Below, in pieces: positions 17,342 to 25,338 of a stretch of 64,000 bases of DNA; the first letter of the stretch is position 1; every line of letters begins with the position of its first letter. The stretch is taken from positions 48,715-112,714 of the forward strand of contig CAYMUY010000006.1 in assembly GCA_964393825.1 (NCBI GenBank), in the 5' to 3' direction. The DNA comes from PFJX01 sp964393825. GTDB lineage: Bacteria; Pseudomonadota; Gammaproteobacteria; Burkholderiales; Thiobacillaceae. The position numbers and the translations under genes are program-made. The notes beneath the pieces are model-generated. The model was given only the letters and a program-made list of their open reading frames with translations. It was not told where the DNA came from and did no database searches.

Positions 17342-18709
17342 ATGAAGAAATGGTTTGTCCTGATCGGCCTGACTCTGAGCTTCCTGTCCGGGGGCGTATC
17401 CGCGCAGCTTCCGGATTTCGTCGACATGGTGGAAAAACAATCGCCCACCGTCGTCAACATCACCACCACCCAGGAAGCACGTCGACTGAAGCGCGGCCAC
17501 AAGCGAATGCCAGCACCGGACGAAATGCTGGACTTCTTTCGCAAGTTCATGCCACCCGAGGGCGAAGCCCTTCTGCCGCCGAGTCGCGGCCAGGGCTCGG
17601 GCTTCATCATTTCCTCCGACGGTTACATCCTGACCAACGCCCACGTGGTCGACAAAGTCGATGAAGTCACGGTGAAACTGGCAGACAAGCGCGAATTCCG
17701 CGCCAAGGTGGTCGGCTCCGACAGCCGTACCGACGTCGCCCTGATCAAGATCTCGGCCACCGACCTGCCAACGGTCACCCTGGGCAACCCGGACAAATTG
17801 CGGGTAGGGGAATGGGTGCTCGCGATCGGCGCCCCGTTCGGCTTTGAAAACTCGGTCACCGCCGGCATCGTCTCCGCCATCGGTCGCTCCCTGCCCCAGG
17901 AAAACTACGTCCCCTTCATCCAGACCGATGTCGCCGTGAATCCCGGCAACTCCGGCGGCCCACTGTTCAACATGAGTGGCGAAGTGGTCGGCATGAACTC
18001 CCAGATCATTTCCCGCTCCGGCGGCTACATGGGCCTGTCGTTCGCGATTCCCATCGACGTCGCGGTCGACGTGGCCGAGCAATTGAAATCCCATGGCAGC
18101 GTCAGCCGCGGCCGCCTCGGCGTCGTGGTCCAGCAACTCACCCCCGACCTGGCCGAAGCCTTCGGCCTGAAGAAGGCGGAGGGCGCGCTGGTGGCCGACG
18201 TCGAGGAAGGTAGCCCCGCGGACAAGGCCGGCGTCAAGGTTTCCGACATCATCCTCAAGTACAACGGCAAGCCGGTCGCCGGTTCCGTCGACCTGCCGCG
18301 CATGGTCGGCGCCACCAAGCCAGGCAGCCGCGCCAGCCTGAGCGTCTGGCGCAAGAAGGAAATGCATGAACTGACCGTCACCGTTGGCGAAATCAAGGAT
18401 GAGCAATCCATCGTCGCCCCGGAGGAGAAGAAATCCAGCAACCGTGCCGGACTGGTCGTCAGCGAACTGACCGCCGAGCAGAAAAAGATTCTGAAGATTG
18501 GTAGCGGCCTTCTGGTCGAAACCGCGACCGGCGCGGCGAGCCGTGCCGGTATCCAGGAAGGTGACATCATCCTCGCGGTCAACAACCAGGAAGTGAGCAA
18601 CGCCGAGGAGTTCTCACGCCTGCTCAACGACACCCAGCGCAAGAGTGCCGCCCTGCTGATCAAGCGCCAGGATGACGCCCACTACGTGTCACTGCGACTG
18701 GATCGATAA
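17342..18709 (+). CDS. mucD: Periplasmic DegP/MucD-type serine protease
   Basis: HtrA-family protease and chaperone, 455 residues, acting on misfolded envelope proteins. A signal peptide ends VSA-QLP at 21. The protease domain has the triad H101 (TNAHVV), D131 (RTDVALIKI) and S204 (GNSGGP), followed by two PDZ domains (about 260-345 and 365-450). Co-transcription with rpoE-rseABC matches the mucABCD order of pseudomonads and many betaproteobacteria, so it is probably itself part of the sigma-E response. Confidence 0.95.
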   Translation: MKKWFVLIGLTLSFLSGGVSAQLPDFVDMVEKQSPTVVNITTTQEARRLKRGHKRMPAPDEMLDFFRKFMPPEGEALLPPSRGQGSGFIISSDGYILTNAHVVDKVDEVTVKLADKREFRAKVVGSDSRTDVALIKISATDLPTVTLGNPDKLRVGEWVLAIGAPFGFENSVTAGIVSAIGRSLPQENYVPFIQTDVAVNPGNSGGPLFNMSGEVVGMNSQIISRSGGYMGLSFAIPIDVAVDVAEQLKSHGSVSRGRLGVVVQQLTPDLAEAFGLKKAEGALVADVEEGSPADKAGVKVSDIILKYNGKPVAGSVDLPRMVGATKPGSRASLSVWRKKEMHELTVTVGEIKDEQSIVAPEEKKSSNRAGLVVSELTAEQKKILKIGSGLLVETATGAASRAGIQEGDIILAVNNQEVSNAEEFSRLLNDTQRKSAALLIKRQDDAHYVSLRLDR

Positions 18710-18716
18710 TCCTTGC

Positions 18717-18762
18717 GCCACGAATGAAAAAGCCGCCCTCGGGCGGCTTTTTCATTCGTGGC
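18717..18762. terminator. Bidirectional terminator, 22-bp perfect palindrome
   Basis: Perfect inverted repeat with 22-bp arms (18717-18738 and 18741-18762) and only TC between them. The core is AAAAAGCCGCCC/GGGCGGCTTTTT, giving T-runs on both strands. It serves mucD and the convergent gene ending at 18774. The arms extend well beyond what termination needs. Confidence 0.92.
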
Positions 18763-18773
18763 TTGCCCGCTTC

Positions 18774-19745
18774 CTACTGACAGACCTGCTGCATACTGAA
18801 AGGCAGCAGGTTGGTGCTGTTGATCGCATCCATGCCACTGGTAATCAGCCAACGCAGCGCTTTGGTCGGAGGCGGTGTGATACCGACCAGTTCGGTGGGG
18901 CACTTGAATGTCAGAACGTACATCGGTCGCTCTCCCGTCGGGTAGACCTTGGTAATGCTGGGGAGGATGTCGATGTCCGCGGAAGGCAGGTGCGGCTCGG
19001 GCAGGAAATCCCGCAAGCTGCTGAAGAGCTTAATCGGGTCGACGGCCGGGCTGACTGACGCGGCCACTTGCGGGCTGGCAACCTGCGTAAATCCTGTCCG
19101 GTAAGCCAGGTAAGGATTGGCCACCGGCGCGGGCGCGGGCAAGTACGCCTTGGTCACCGGGACAGCGGCGGGGCCGGCCACGATCTTCGCCCAGGCCTGC
19201 GCACTGGCCGCTTCAACCGCGACCGGTTGAGCGGGCGAGGTGACAACCGCCACCGGACTGGCCGCAGGCGTGGCGACAATCGCCTTGGCCACAACAGGCG
19301 TCACAGTGTCGGCTATCGCTGGCGCGGGCGGGACGACCGTGGTGGTCACAGCGGGCGCCGTCGCCAGCGATTTGGACAGGGTCAGATTCGCGGCTGGCGA
19401 CAACGGCGCGGGCAGGTAGGGATTCTCAACGCTGGCCTTGGTCGCCAGGACAGCAGGCTTCAGATAGGGATTCACCGTGGCGGAGGTAGCGGGGGTAGCC
19501 GCCGTATCGACTTGCTCTGGTGCTTTCGCCTTGGCCTGCGACGGCTCGACCGTGGCGGCAGCCACCTTGGGTTTGACGACATGTTTCGTTTGAGCGCGTG
19601 CCTGCCGAGCTCTTTTCACCTTGGTTTGGCTGGGAGATTGGGCCTGGCTCGTTTTCGCCGGGGTATCGCTCCAGACTGCGCCGCTGTTCAGCATTGCAAC
19701 GGAAGTGACAAGGAGGCAACTCAGGAGTTGAGGTATTGCTTTCAT
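18774..19745 (-). CDS. Secreted Ala/Pro/Val-rich protein with NPYL motifs, function unknown
   Basis: 323 residues, not recognised as a named family. A signal peptide (1-26) is followed by a basic patch (KVKRARQARAQTKHVVKPK, about 42-60) and a long low-complexity Ala/Pro/Val region carrying repeated NPYL or AYLP elements (VNPYLKPAV, ENPYLPAPL, KAYLPAPAPVANPYLAYR). The last 95 residues look folded (FLPEPHLPSADIDILPS, YVLTFKCPTELVGITPPP) and end in VCQ with two cysteines. It may be a periplasmic spacer protein with a small C-terminal domain. It shares a terminator with mucD but is transcribed toward it. Confidence 0.7.
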   Translation of the reverse strand: MKAIPQLLSCLLVTSVAMLNSGAVWSDTPAKTSQAQSPSQTKVKRARQARAQTKHVVKPKVAAATVEPSQAKAKAPEQVDTAATPATSATVNPYLKPAVLATKASVENPYLPAPLSPAANLTLSKSLATAPAVTTTVVPPAPAIADTVTPVVAKAIVATPAASPVAVVTSPAQPVAVEAASAQAWAKIVAGPAAVPVTKAYLPAPAPVANPYLAYRTGFTQVASPQVAASVSPAVDPIKLFSSLRDFLPEPHLPSADIDILPSITKVYPTGERPMYVLTFKCPTELVGITPPPTKALRWLITSGMDAINSTNLLPFSMQQVCQ

Positions 19746-19895
19746 TGGCCATCCTTCAAGAATCGGAAATCCGCCACGGCATCAACCGCAATCGGAGTAA
19801 GTCGAGCATCTTGCAACAAGATGACCGACAGGGGGGAGTGGGGTTCCCACAACTTGTTGATATCGCTCAAGCGAATCGTGTGAACACGCCGTCGA

Positions 19896-20621
19896 TCACC
19901 AGGCCTCGGCATGGCAACCCTGGCTATCGCAGATGAGGTACCCGCCCCGCTCGTCGTACCAGTCCGGTAACACCCAGCGCTCACAGCAACGTCCGTCAAC
20001 CACCAGCTCGTGATGGGCGGGACGGTGGGTGTGGCCATGGATGATGCGTTTGACCGCATGCTGGCGGAATGCATCGACGACGGCATCCACATTCACATCC
20101 ATGATGTCCGGCCGTTTGTCGGCCTTGGCCTGCTCGCTGCGTTCACGCAGGGCGGCGGCGAGGGCGTGACGTTCCGCCAACGGTTTGGCCAGGAATTCGG
20201 CGCGCCAGGCCGGCTCCCGCACCTGGGTGCGAAAAGCCTGATAGAGCGCATCGTCGGTGCACCAGATATCGCCATGCGCGAGCAGGGTCGGCGTGCCATA
20301 GAGGTCGACACGACAGGGATCATCCAGCAGCCGGAGACCGGCGGCCTCAAGCAGGCGTGACCCGACGAGGAAATCGCGGTTGCCCGCCAGGAAGTGGACG
20401 GGAATACCCGCCTGCGCCAGTGACTTCAGGGCAGCGGCGATGTCGGCGTGAAAGGGGGACGCGAGATCGTCGTCGCCCACCCAGGCTTCGAACAGGTCCC
20501 CCAGGATATAGAGCGCATCCGCGTGTATCGCCTGCCGCTCCAGGAATCGCCGAAACAACGCGGCGGCGCCGGGTCGTTCCGGGGAAAGATGGAGATCCGA
20601 GATGAACAGCGTATGCGTCAC
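19896..20621 (-). CDS. lpxH: UDP-2,3-diacylglucosamine diphosphatase
   Basis: Peripheral-membrane metallophosphoesterase of lipid A synthesis, hydrolysing UDP-2,3-diacylglucosamine to lipid X. 241 residues (E. coli 240). The calcineurin-like metal motifs are all present: FISDLHL, GDLFEAWVGDD, GNRDF, LAHGDIWCTDD and HGHTHRPAHH. I placed the start at GTG 20621, giving MTHTLFISDLHLS; it lies 14 bases after the cyclophilin stop. A cyclophilin followed by lpxH is a common proteobacterial order. Confidence 0.95.
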   Translation of the reverse strand: MTHTLFISDLHLSPERPGAAALFRRFLERQAIHADALYILGDLFEAWVGDDDLASPFHADIAAALKSLAQAGIPVHFLAGNRDFLVGSRLLEAAGLRLLDDPCRVDLYGTPTLLAHGDIWCTDDALYQAFRTQVREPAWRAEFLAKPLAERHALAAALRERSEQAKADKRPDIMDVNVDAVVDAFRQHAVKRIIHGHTHRPAHHELVVDGRCCERWVLPDWYDERGGYLICDSQGCHAEAW

Positions 20622-20635
20622 GCGAGCTCGACGGC

Positions 20636-21244
20636 TCAGCCTTCCACGATCTCCGCCGATTCGATGATGACGTTCTCGACCGGCACGTCCTGGTGACCGG
20701 CGCGCATGCCGGTGCGAACCTTGCGAATGCGATCGACGGTGTCCTGGCCTTCGCTGACGCGGCCGAACACACAATAGCCGTAGCCTTGCGCGGAGGGCTC
20801 GCGGAAGTTGAGGAAGTCGTTATTGGCGATGTTGATGAAGAACTGGCTGGTGGCGGAGTCCGGATTCGGTGTACGCGCCATGGCGATGCTGTAGGCGACG
20901 TTCTTGAGGCCATTGTCGGCCTCGTTCCTGATCGGCGCGCGGGTCGGCTTCTGCTCCATGTCGGCGGTGAACCCCCCTCCCTGGATCATGAAACCATCGA
21001 TCACGCGGTGAAACAGGGTGCCGTTGTAGTGACCGTCACGCACGTACTGGATGAAGTTGGCGACGGTATCGGGGGCGGCCTTGGCGTCCAGTTCCAGGGT
21101 AATGGGTCCGAAGTTGGTTTGCAGTTTGATCATGGGTTTGGCTCGGTTGGGTTTCTTGACGGAAGGCGAAGCCGAGAGGCTCACGGTGGTGAAACTGAGC
21201 AGGCAGAAAGCCAGGAAGAGACGGGTCAGGTGGGATATCGACAT
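20636..21244 (-). CDS. Cyclophilin-type peptidyl-prolyl isomerase with N-terminal export signal
   Basis: Catalyses cis-trans isomerisation of prolyl bonds. From M38 onward (MIKLQTNFGPITLEL) it matches the short cytoplasmic PpiB class, with FHRVIDGFMIQGGG, NSATSQFFIN-like DSATSQFFINIANN and GYCVFGRV. Upstream, in frame from 21244, is a hydrophobic signal-like segment (LTRLFLAFCLLSFTTVSLSA), suggesting a periplasmic PpiA-like product of 202 residues. An internal start at 21133 could make a cytoplasmic form. The start at 21244 is 4 bases from the upstream stop, consistent with an operon. Confidence 0.9.
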   Translation of the reverse strand: MSISHLTRLFLAFCLLSFTTVSLSASPSVKKPNRAKPMIKLQTNFGPITLELDAKAAPDTVANFIQYVRDGHYNGTLFHRVIDGFMIQGGGFTADMEQKPTRAPIRNEADNGLKNVAYSIAMARTPNPDSATSQFFINIANNDFLNFREPSAQGYGYCVFGRVSEGQDTVDRIRKVRTGMRAGHQDVPVENVIIESAEIVEG

Positions 21245-21248
21245 GGGA

Positions 21249-22505
21249 TCAGCGCTGGGCGAGTCGGGTGGGGAGTTCGGAGGTGCGTTCCATGACGATC
21301 CGCCACTGGCCTTCGTCCATCCGCCAATACAGGCGTTTGCGACTGACGCTGGAGAGGCGATCGCTGCTGTAGCGCTGCGTGAATTCGGCATAGGCCATGA
21401 TGTTTCCATCATCGGACCCCGGGTAGAGGAACAGGCTGACGTCCTCCACCTCCACCTTGATCCAGGATTTGTCGATGATGTTGCGTCGCTTGCTGTCCGC
21501 CCAGGCGCGACCGGAGCCGCGCAGGAAATCATGCTCGTAATGGGTCAGGAAGTTATCCGCGTCACGCGCCTCCCAGGTATTCCGCCAACTCTGGAGGCGC
21601 CCCAGCAGATCGCGCCTGGCCTGCTCCCATGCCTCGCGGGGAATCCAGTCGGTACGTTCGGCGAGGACCACCGGCGTGCTGCCCGGCTGTACCCAACGGC
21701 TGAGCTCCTTCAGATCAGGGTTGGCGACCACGACGCAGCCATCGCTGGACCGAGGCGGCCGGCTGTAGGTATCGGAAGGCACGCCATGCAGCCAGATACC
21801 GTGACCACCCCGACCCTGCAGGCGGTCCCATTCGTTCGGATAGTCGAGCGGAAACGCGCCGACACCGTAGAGATCCGCCAGACCCTTGCTCGGCAACTGT
21901 TGGGCGATCTGGTAGATGCCCATGGGTGTGCGCTTGTCGCCCTCAACGCGCTTGTCGGTGCCGTTCTTGCCGATGGTCATGTAGAAATCGGCCTTCAGGC
22001 GCGGCTCACCCTCGACGTTCTCGAACAGGTAGAGACGGGCGCGCGAAGCATCGGCGAGCAATGCAAATTTCTGGTCGGACGCCAGTTGCAGGATCTGGCG
22101 CGGCAGATAGCTCGGATCGGGCTGATCGATATAGCGCAACAACCGCACCCGCGCTTCGTCGCGCAGATCGGAGAGGGATTGCGCCGAACTCGCCGAAGGC
22201 GACGCCACCGTGCCGATGCCGGAGAGGGGGCGCGCCCGCGCCATCAGGAGATCCCCCTTGATCAGATGGGCCAGCTTGAAATCGGGACTGATGGAAATGA
22301 CCCGGTTGACCTCCTTCAAGGCGTCATCCAGGCGATTGGCGCGAATGTCCTGAATGGTCTTCGCGATCAGCCGGTCAGGCGAGAGCAGGAAGCGCGAGGT
22401 ATCGGCGCTGGCGAGCAGGATGGGCTCGCCATTGGCGACAGCCAGACCCGGCAATGCGGCCAGGAGAACCAGGATGAAACGATATATCCAGGTGCCGATG
22501 CCCAT
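21249..22505 (-). CDS. L,D-transpeptidase (YkuD) with C-terminal NTF2-like domain
   Basis: Probable periplasmic peptidoglycan-modifying enzyme, 418 residues. Signal peptide (1-25), a helical N-terminal region (30-130), a YkuD domain (about 148-275) with TPMGIYQI, H240 and catalytic C257 in RSSDGCVVVANPDL, and a C-terminal domain (about 310-415) that resembles the NTF2-like tail of Cds6-type L,D-transpeptidases. The usual SxGCxR motif here reads SDGCVV. Start ATG 22505 was chosen because GAGGAG lies upstream; an in-frame ATG at 22535 is possible. The adjacent TPR protein ends in a similar domain. Confidence 0.88.
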   Translation of the reverse strand: MGIGTWIYRFILVLLAALPGLAVANGEPILLASADTSRFLLSPDRLIAKTIQDIRANRLDDALKEVNRVISISPDFKLAHLIKGDLLMARARPLSGIGTVASPSASSAQSLSDLRDEARVRLLRYIDQPDPSYLPRQILQLASDQKFALLADASRARLYLFENVEGEPRLKADFYMTIGKNGTDKRVEGDKRTPMGIYQIAQQLPSKGLADLYGVGAFPLDYPNEWDRLQGRGGHGIWLHGVPSDTYSRPPRSSDGCVVVANPDLKELSRWVQPGSTPVVLAERTDWIPREAWEQARRDLLGRLQSWRNTWEARDADNFLTHYEHDFLRGSGRAWADSKRRNIIDKSWIKVEVEDVSLFLYPGSDDGNIMAYAEFTQRYSSDRLSSVSRKRLYWRMDEGQWRIVMERTSELPTRLAQR

Positions 22506-22510
22506 GCGTA

Positions 22511-23527
22511 TCAACGCTCCTCGACGATTTTCCACGCATCACCCTGCTTTTCCAGGGTGAGCACTTTCCTGCCCTTGTCTTTATAGGTGTTGGAGGCGTA
22601 GCTCTGGGTAAAAGTGACGCTGGCGACGTCGCCTTGCAGGCGGACCCGGATCCGGTCCAGATCCACCTTGATGAATTCCGGACGGGTCACGCGGTCGGTC
22701 CGCTCGGTTTCCCATTCGCTGCGATCGCGACCACCGGGCACCTTGAAGTCCTTGCCGTAGAAAGCGAGATACGCCGCCGCATCGCGCTGGCTCCAGGCCT
22801 CGGCCCAGGCATGCACGGTGCGCTCGATCTCCGCGGTCGGGTCGATGGCGACCGCCGGTTCCGTCGCCGGCTTGACGGGTTCCTCGGTTTTGGCCTGGAC
22901 GACAGGCGCCGGACGCACCGGCTCTACCGGCGGGTTGGCAATCTGCGCGGCCTGCGTGGTCCTGGTCGGCGCAGCCTTGGTGGGCGACTTGGCGGCGACG
23001 GCATCCTGCAGGCGGGTGGGGCTGAACAGGTCGCGGATCATCGCCAGCTTGGTCAGCGCCGAGGTGTTCGACTTGTCCAGCTGCAAGGCCTTGTCGTAGG
23101 ACTGCGAAGCCATCTTGGCGTAGATATCGCCCAGGTTCTCATGCGCGGTGGCATAGCTGGGATGAGTGCGGATGGCCATTTCCAGGCTGTTCTTGGCGCG
23201 CTCGTACTGCGCCTGGGCGGCGTAGAGCACGGCCAGGTTGTTGTATGGCTCGGGCAGTTCGGGGTAATCCTCGGTGAGCTCGGTGAACACCTTGATCGCC
23301 TCGGTCTGGCGGTTCAGCTCGGTCAGGATCAGTCCCTTGAGAAAACGCCCCTGGGCATCCTTCGGATTGGCCGCCAGGAAGGCGTTCACCTTGTCCAGCG
23401 CAGCGGCATTGTTGCCCTGGCGGAAAGACTGGTTGACATCCTGGACACTCGGCGTGGCGGCGGCCGCGGGAAGTCCGGCAAGCAGGAGGGCGATGGATAT
23501 GACGCGGGAGAAACGGGAAAGGACCAT
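22511..23527 (-). CDS. Periplasmic TPR protein with Cds6-like NTF2 domain
   Basis: 338 residues. Signal peptide (1-24), about four tetratricopeptide repeats (30-165, with KDAQGRFLKGLILTELNR and PEPYNNLAVLYAAQAQYERA), a Pro/Ala/Thr-rich linker (175-230) and a C-terminal NTF2-like domain (232-338, HAWAEAWSQRDAAAYLAFYG to GDAWKIVEE). The last domain aligns by eye with the end of the L,D-transpeptidase encoded 6 bases downstream, suggesting duplication and a joint role in cell-wall work, possibly bringing the enzyme to partners. Divergent from glnS. Confidence 0.85.
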   Translation of the reverse strand: MVLSRFSRVISIALLLAGLPAAAATPSVQDVNQSFRQGNNAAALDKVNAFLAANPKDAQGRFLKGLILTELNRQTEAIKVFTELTEDYPELPEPYNNLAVLYAAQAQYERAKNSLEMAIRTHPSYATAHENLGDIYAKMASQSYDKALQLDKSNTSALTKLAMIRDLFSPTRLQDAVAAKSPTKAAPTRTTQAAQIANPPVEPVRPAPVVQAKTEEPVKPATEPAVAIDPTAEIERTVHAWAEAWSQRDAAAYLAFYGKDFKVPGGRDRSEWETERTDRVTRPEFIKVDLDRIRVRLQGDVASVTFTQSYASNTYKDKGRKVLTLEKQGDAWKIVEER

Positions 23528-23662
23528 GTGTGCTAAGCTTTTTGCGGATTTTGCGGTTGGTGGAGTATGCCCCAGGCCGCGCGAATTCTAGCCCCCGCAG
23601 GGCGCATTGCAAAATTCACCCTCCCGCCTCGCTGCATTTTTACCCCTCCTTCCGACCCAGTC

Positions 23663-25324
23663 ATGAGCGATCCCGCCCCCGTTCAGCATTTCATCCGTTC
23701 CATCATCGAAGCGGATCTGGCCAACGGCAAACATACCGCCATCGCCACCCGTTTCCCGCCCGAGCCCAATGGCTATCTCCATATCGGCCATGCCAAGTCG
23801 ATCTGCCTGAATTTCGGACTCGCGGTCGATTTCCAGGGTACCTGCAACCTGCGTTTCGACGACACCAACCCGGAAAAGGAAAACGAGGAATACGCCAATG
23901 CCATCCAGGAAGACGTGCGCTGGCTGGGTTTCAACTGGCATGACGAGGTGCGCTGGGCGTCGGATTACTTCCAGGCGCTGTATGACTACGCGGAGACGCT
24001 GATCGACAAGGGGCTGGCCTATGTCGACGACCTGAGCCCGGAGGAGATGCGCGAGTATCGCGGCACCCTCACCCAGCCGGGCCGGCCCAGCCCCTGGCGC
24101 GACCGCACCCCGGCAGAGAACCTCGACCTGTTCCGGCGCATGAAGGCGGGCGAGTTCCCCGATGGCTCGCGCACACTGCGCGCCAGGATCGACATGGCCA
24201 GCCCCAACATCAACCTGCGCGACCCGGTGATCTACCGGATCAAGCGCGCGCACCACATCCGCACGGGTGACACCTGGTGCATCTACCCGATGTACGACTA
24301 CACCCACTGCATTTCGGACGCCCTGGAATGCATCACCCATTCGCTGTGCACCCTGGAGTTCGAGGATCACCGCCCGCTCTACGACTGGGTGCTGGACCAG
24401 CTGCCGGTGCCCTCGCATCCGCGCCAGATCGAATTTTCCCGTCTCGAACTGCACTACACGGTCACCAGCAAGAGGAAGCTCAACCAGTTGGTCAGCCAGG
24501 GCCATGTCAGTGGCTGGGACGACCCGCGCATGCCCACCATCCACGGCATGCGCCGGCGCGGCTACACCGCTGCCGGCATCCGTGAATTCGCCCGCCGCAT
24601 CGGCATTTCCAAGAGCGAGAACGTCGTCGACATGGCAGTACTGGAAGGCGCCATCCGGGAAGATCTGGAAACCCGGGTGCCGCGCGTCATGGCCGTGCTC
24701 AACCCGCTCAAGGTGGTGCTGACCAATTATCAAGAGGCGGTGACCGCCTCCCGCAGCGCCGGCTTCCACCCCAACCACCCGGAATTCGGCGAACGCGAAG
24801 TCCCGATTTCCCGGGAAATCTGGATCGAGCAGGACGATTTCACGGAAACCCCGCCCGCCGGCTGGCAGCGCCTCACCCCCGGCGGCGAGGCTCGCCTGCG
24901 TTATTCCTACGTCATCAAGTGCGAGGAAGTGGTGAAGAACGCCGACGGCAACGTCATCGAATTGCGCTGTTCCATCGACCACGACACCCTCGGCAAGAAC
25001 CCGGTCGGGCGCAAGGTCAAGGGCGTCATCCACTGGGTTTCCGCTGCGCATGCGACGGCGATCGAGGCGCGACTGTACGACCGCCTGTTCCTCGACCCGG
25101 AGCCGGACGGCCACAAGGACCGCGACTTCCTGGAATTCCTCAACCCCGACTCCCTGAAAGTGGTCAAGGGCTGGGCGGAAGCCTGCGTTGCTCAAGCCGA
25201 ACCGGAAACCCGCTACCAGTTCGAGCGCCTCGGCTACTTCTGCGCCGACCGCTTCGACCACCAGCCCGGCCAGCGCCTGGCGTTCAACCGCACCGTCACG
25301 CTGAAGGACTCGTGGAGCAAATAG
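23663..25324 (+). CDS. glnS: Glutaminyl-tRNA synthetase
   Basis: Class I aminoacyl-tRNA synthetase charging tRNA-Gln, 553 residues (E. coli 554). The HIGH motif is in PEPNGYLHIGHAKS, and the KMSKS-equivalent is VTSKRKLNQL. The tRNA-binding beta-barrels occupy the C-terminal half. The start at 23663 gives MSDPAPVQHFIRSIIEADL, matching the family; an in-frame upstream extension contains no recognisable sequence. Confidence 0.97.
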   Translation: MSDPAPVQHFIRSIIEADLANGKHTAIATRFPPEPNGYLHIGHAKSICLNFGLAVDFQGTCNLRFDDTNPEKENEEYANAIQEDVRWLGFNWHDEVRWASDYFQALYDYAETLIDKGLAYVDDLSPEEMREYRGTLTQPGRPSPWRDRTPAENLDLFRRMKAGEFPDGSRTLRARIDMASPNINLRDPVIYRIKRAHHIRTGDTWCIYPMYDYTHCISDALECITHSLCTLEFEDHRPLYDWVLDQLPVPSHPRQIEFSRLELHYTVTSKRKLNQLVSQGHVSGWDDPRMPTIHGMRRRGYTAAGIREFARRIGISKSENVVDMAVLEGAIREDLETRVPRVMAVLNPLKVVLTNYQEAVTASRSAGFHPNHPEFGEREVPISREIWIEQDDFTETPPAGWQRLTPGGEARLRYSYVIKCEEVVKNADGNVIELRCSIDHDTLGKNPVGRKVKGVIHWVSAAHATAIEARLYDRLFLDPEPDGHKDRDFLEFLNPDSLKVVKGWAEACVAQAEPETRYQFERLGYFCADRFDHQPGQRLAFNRTVTLKDSWSK

Positions 25325-25338
25325 CCGGGATACGCACG

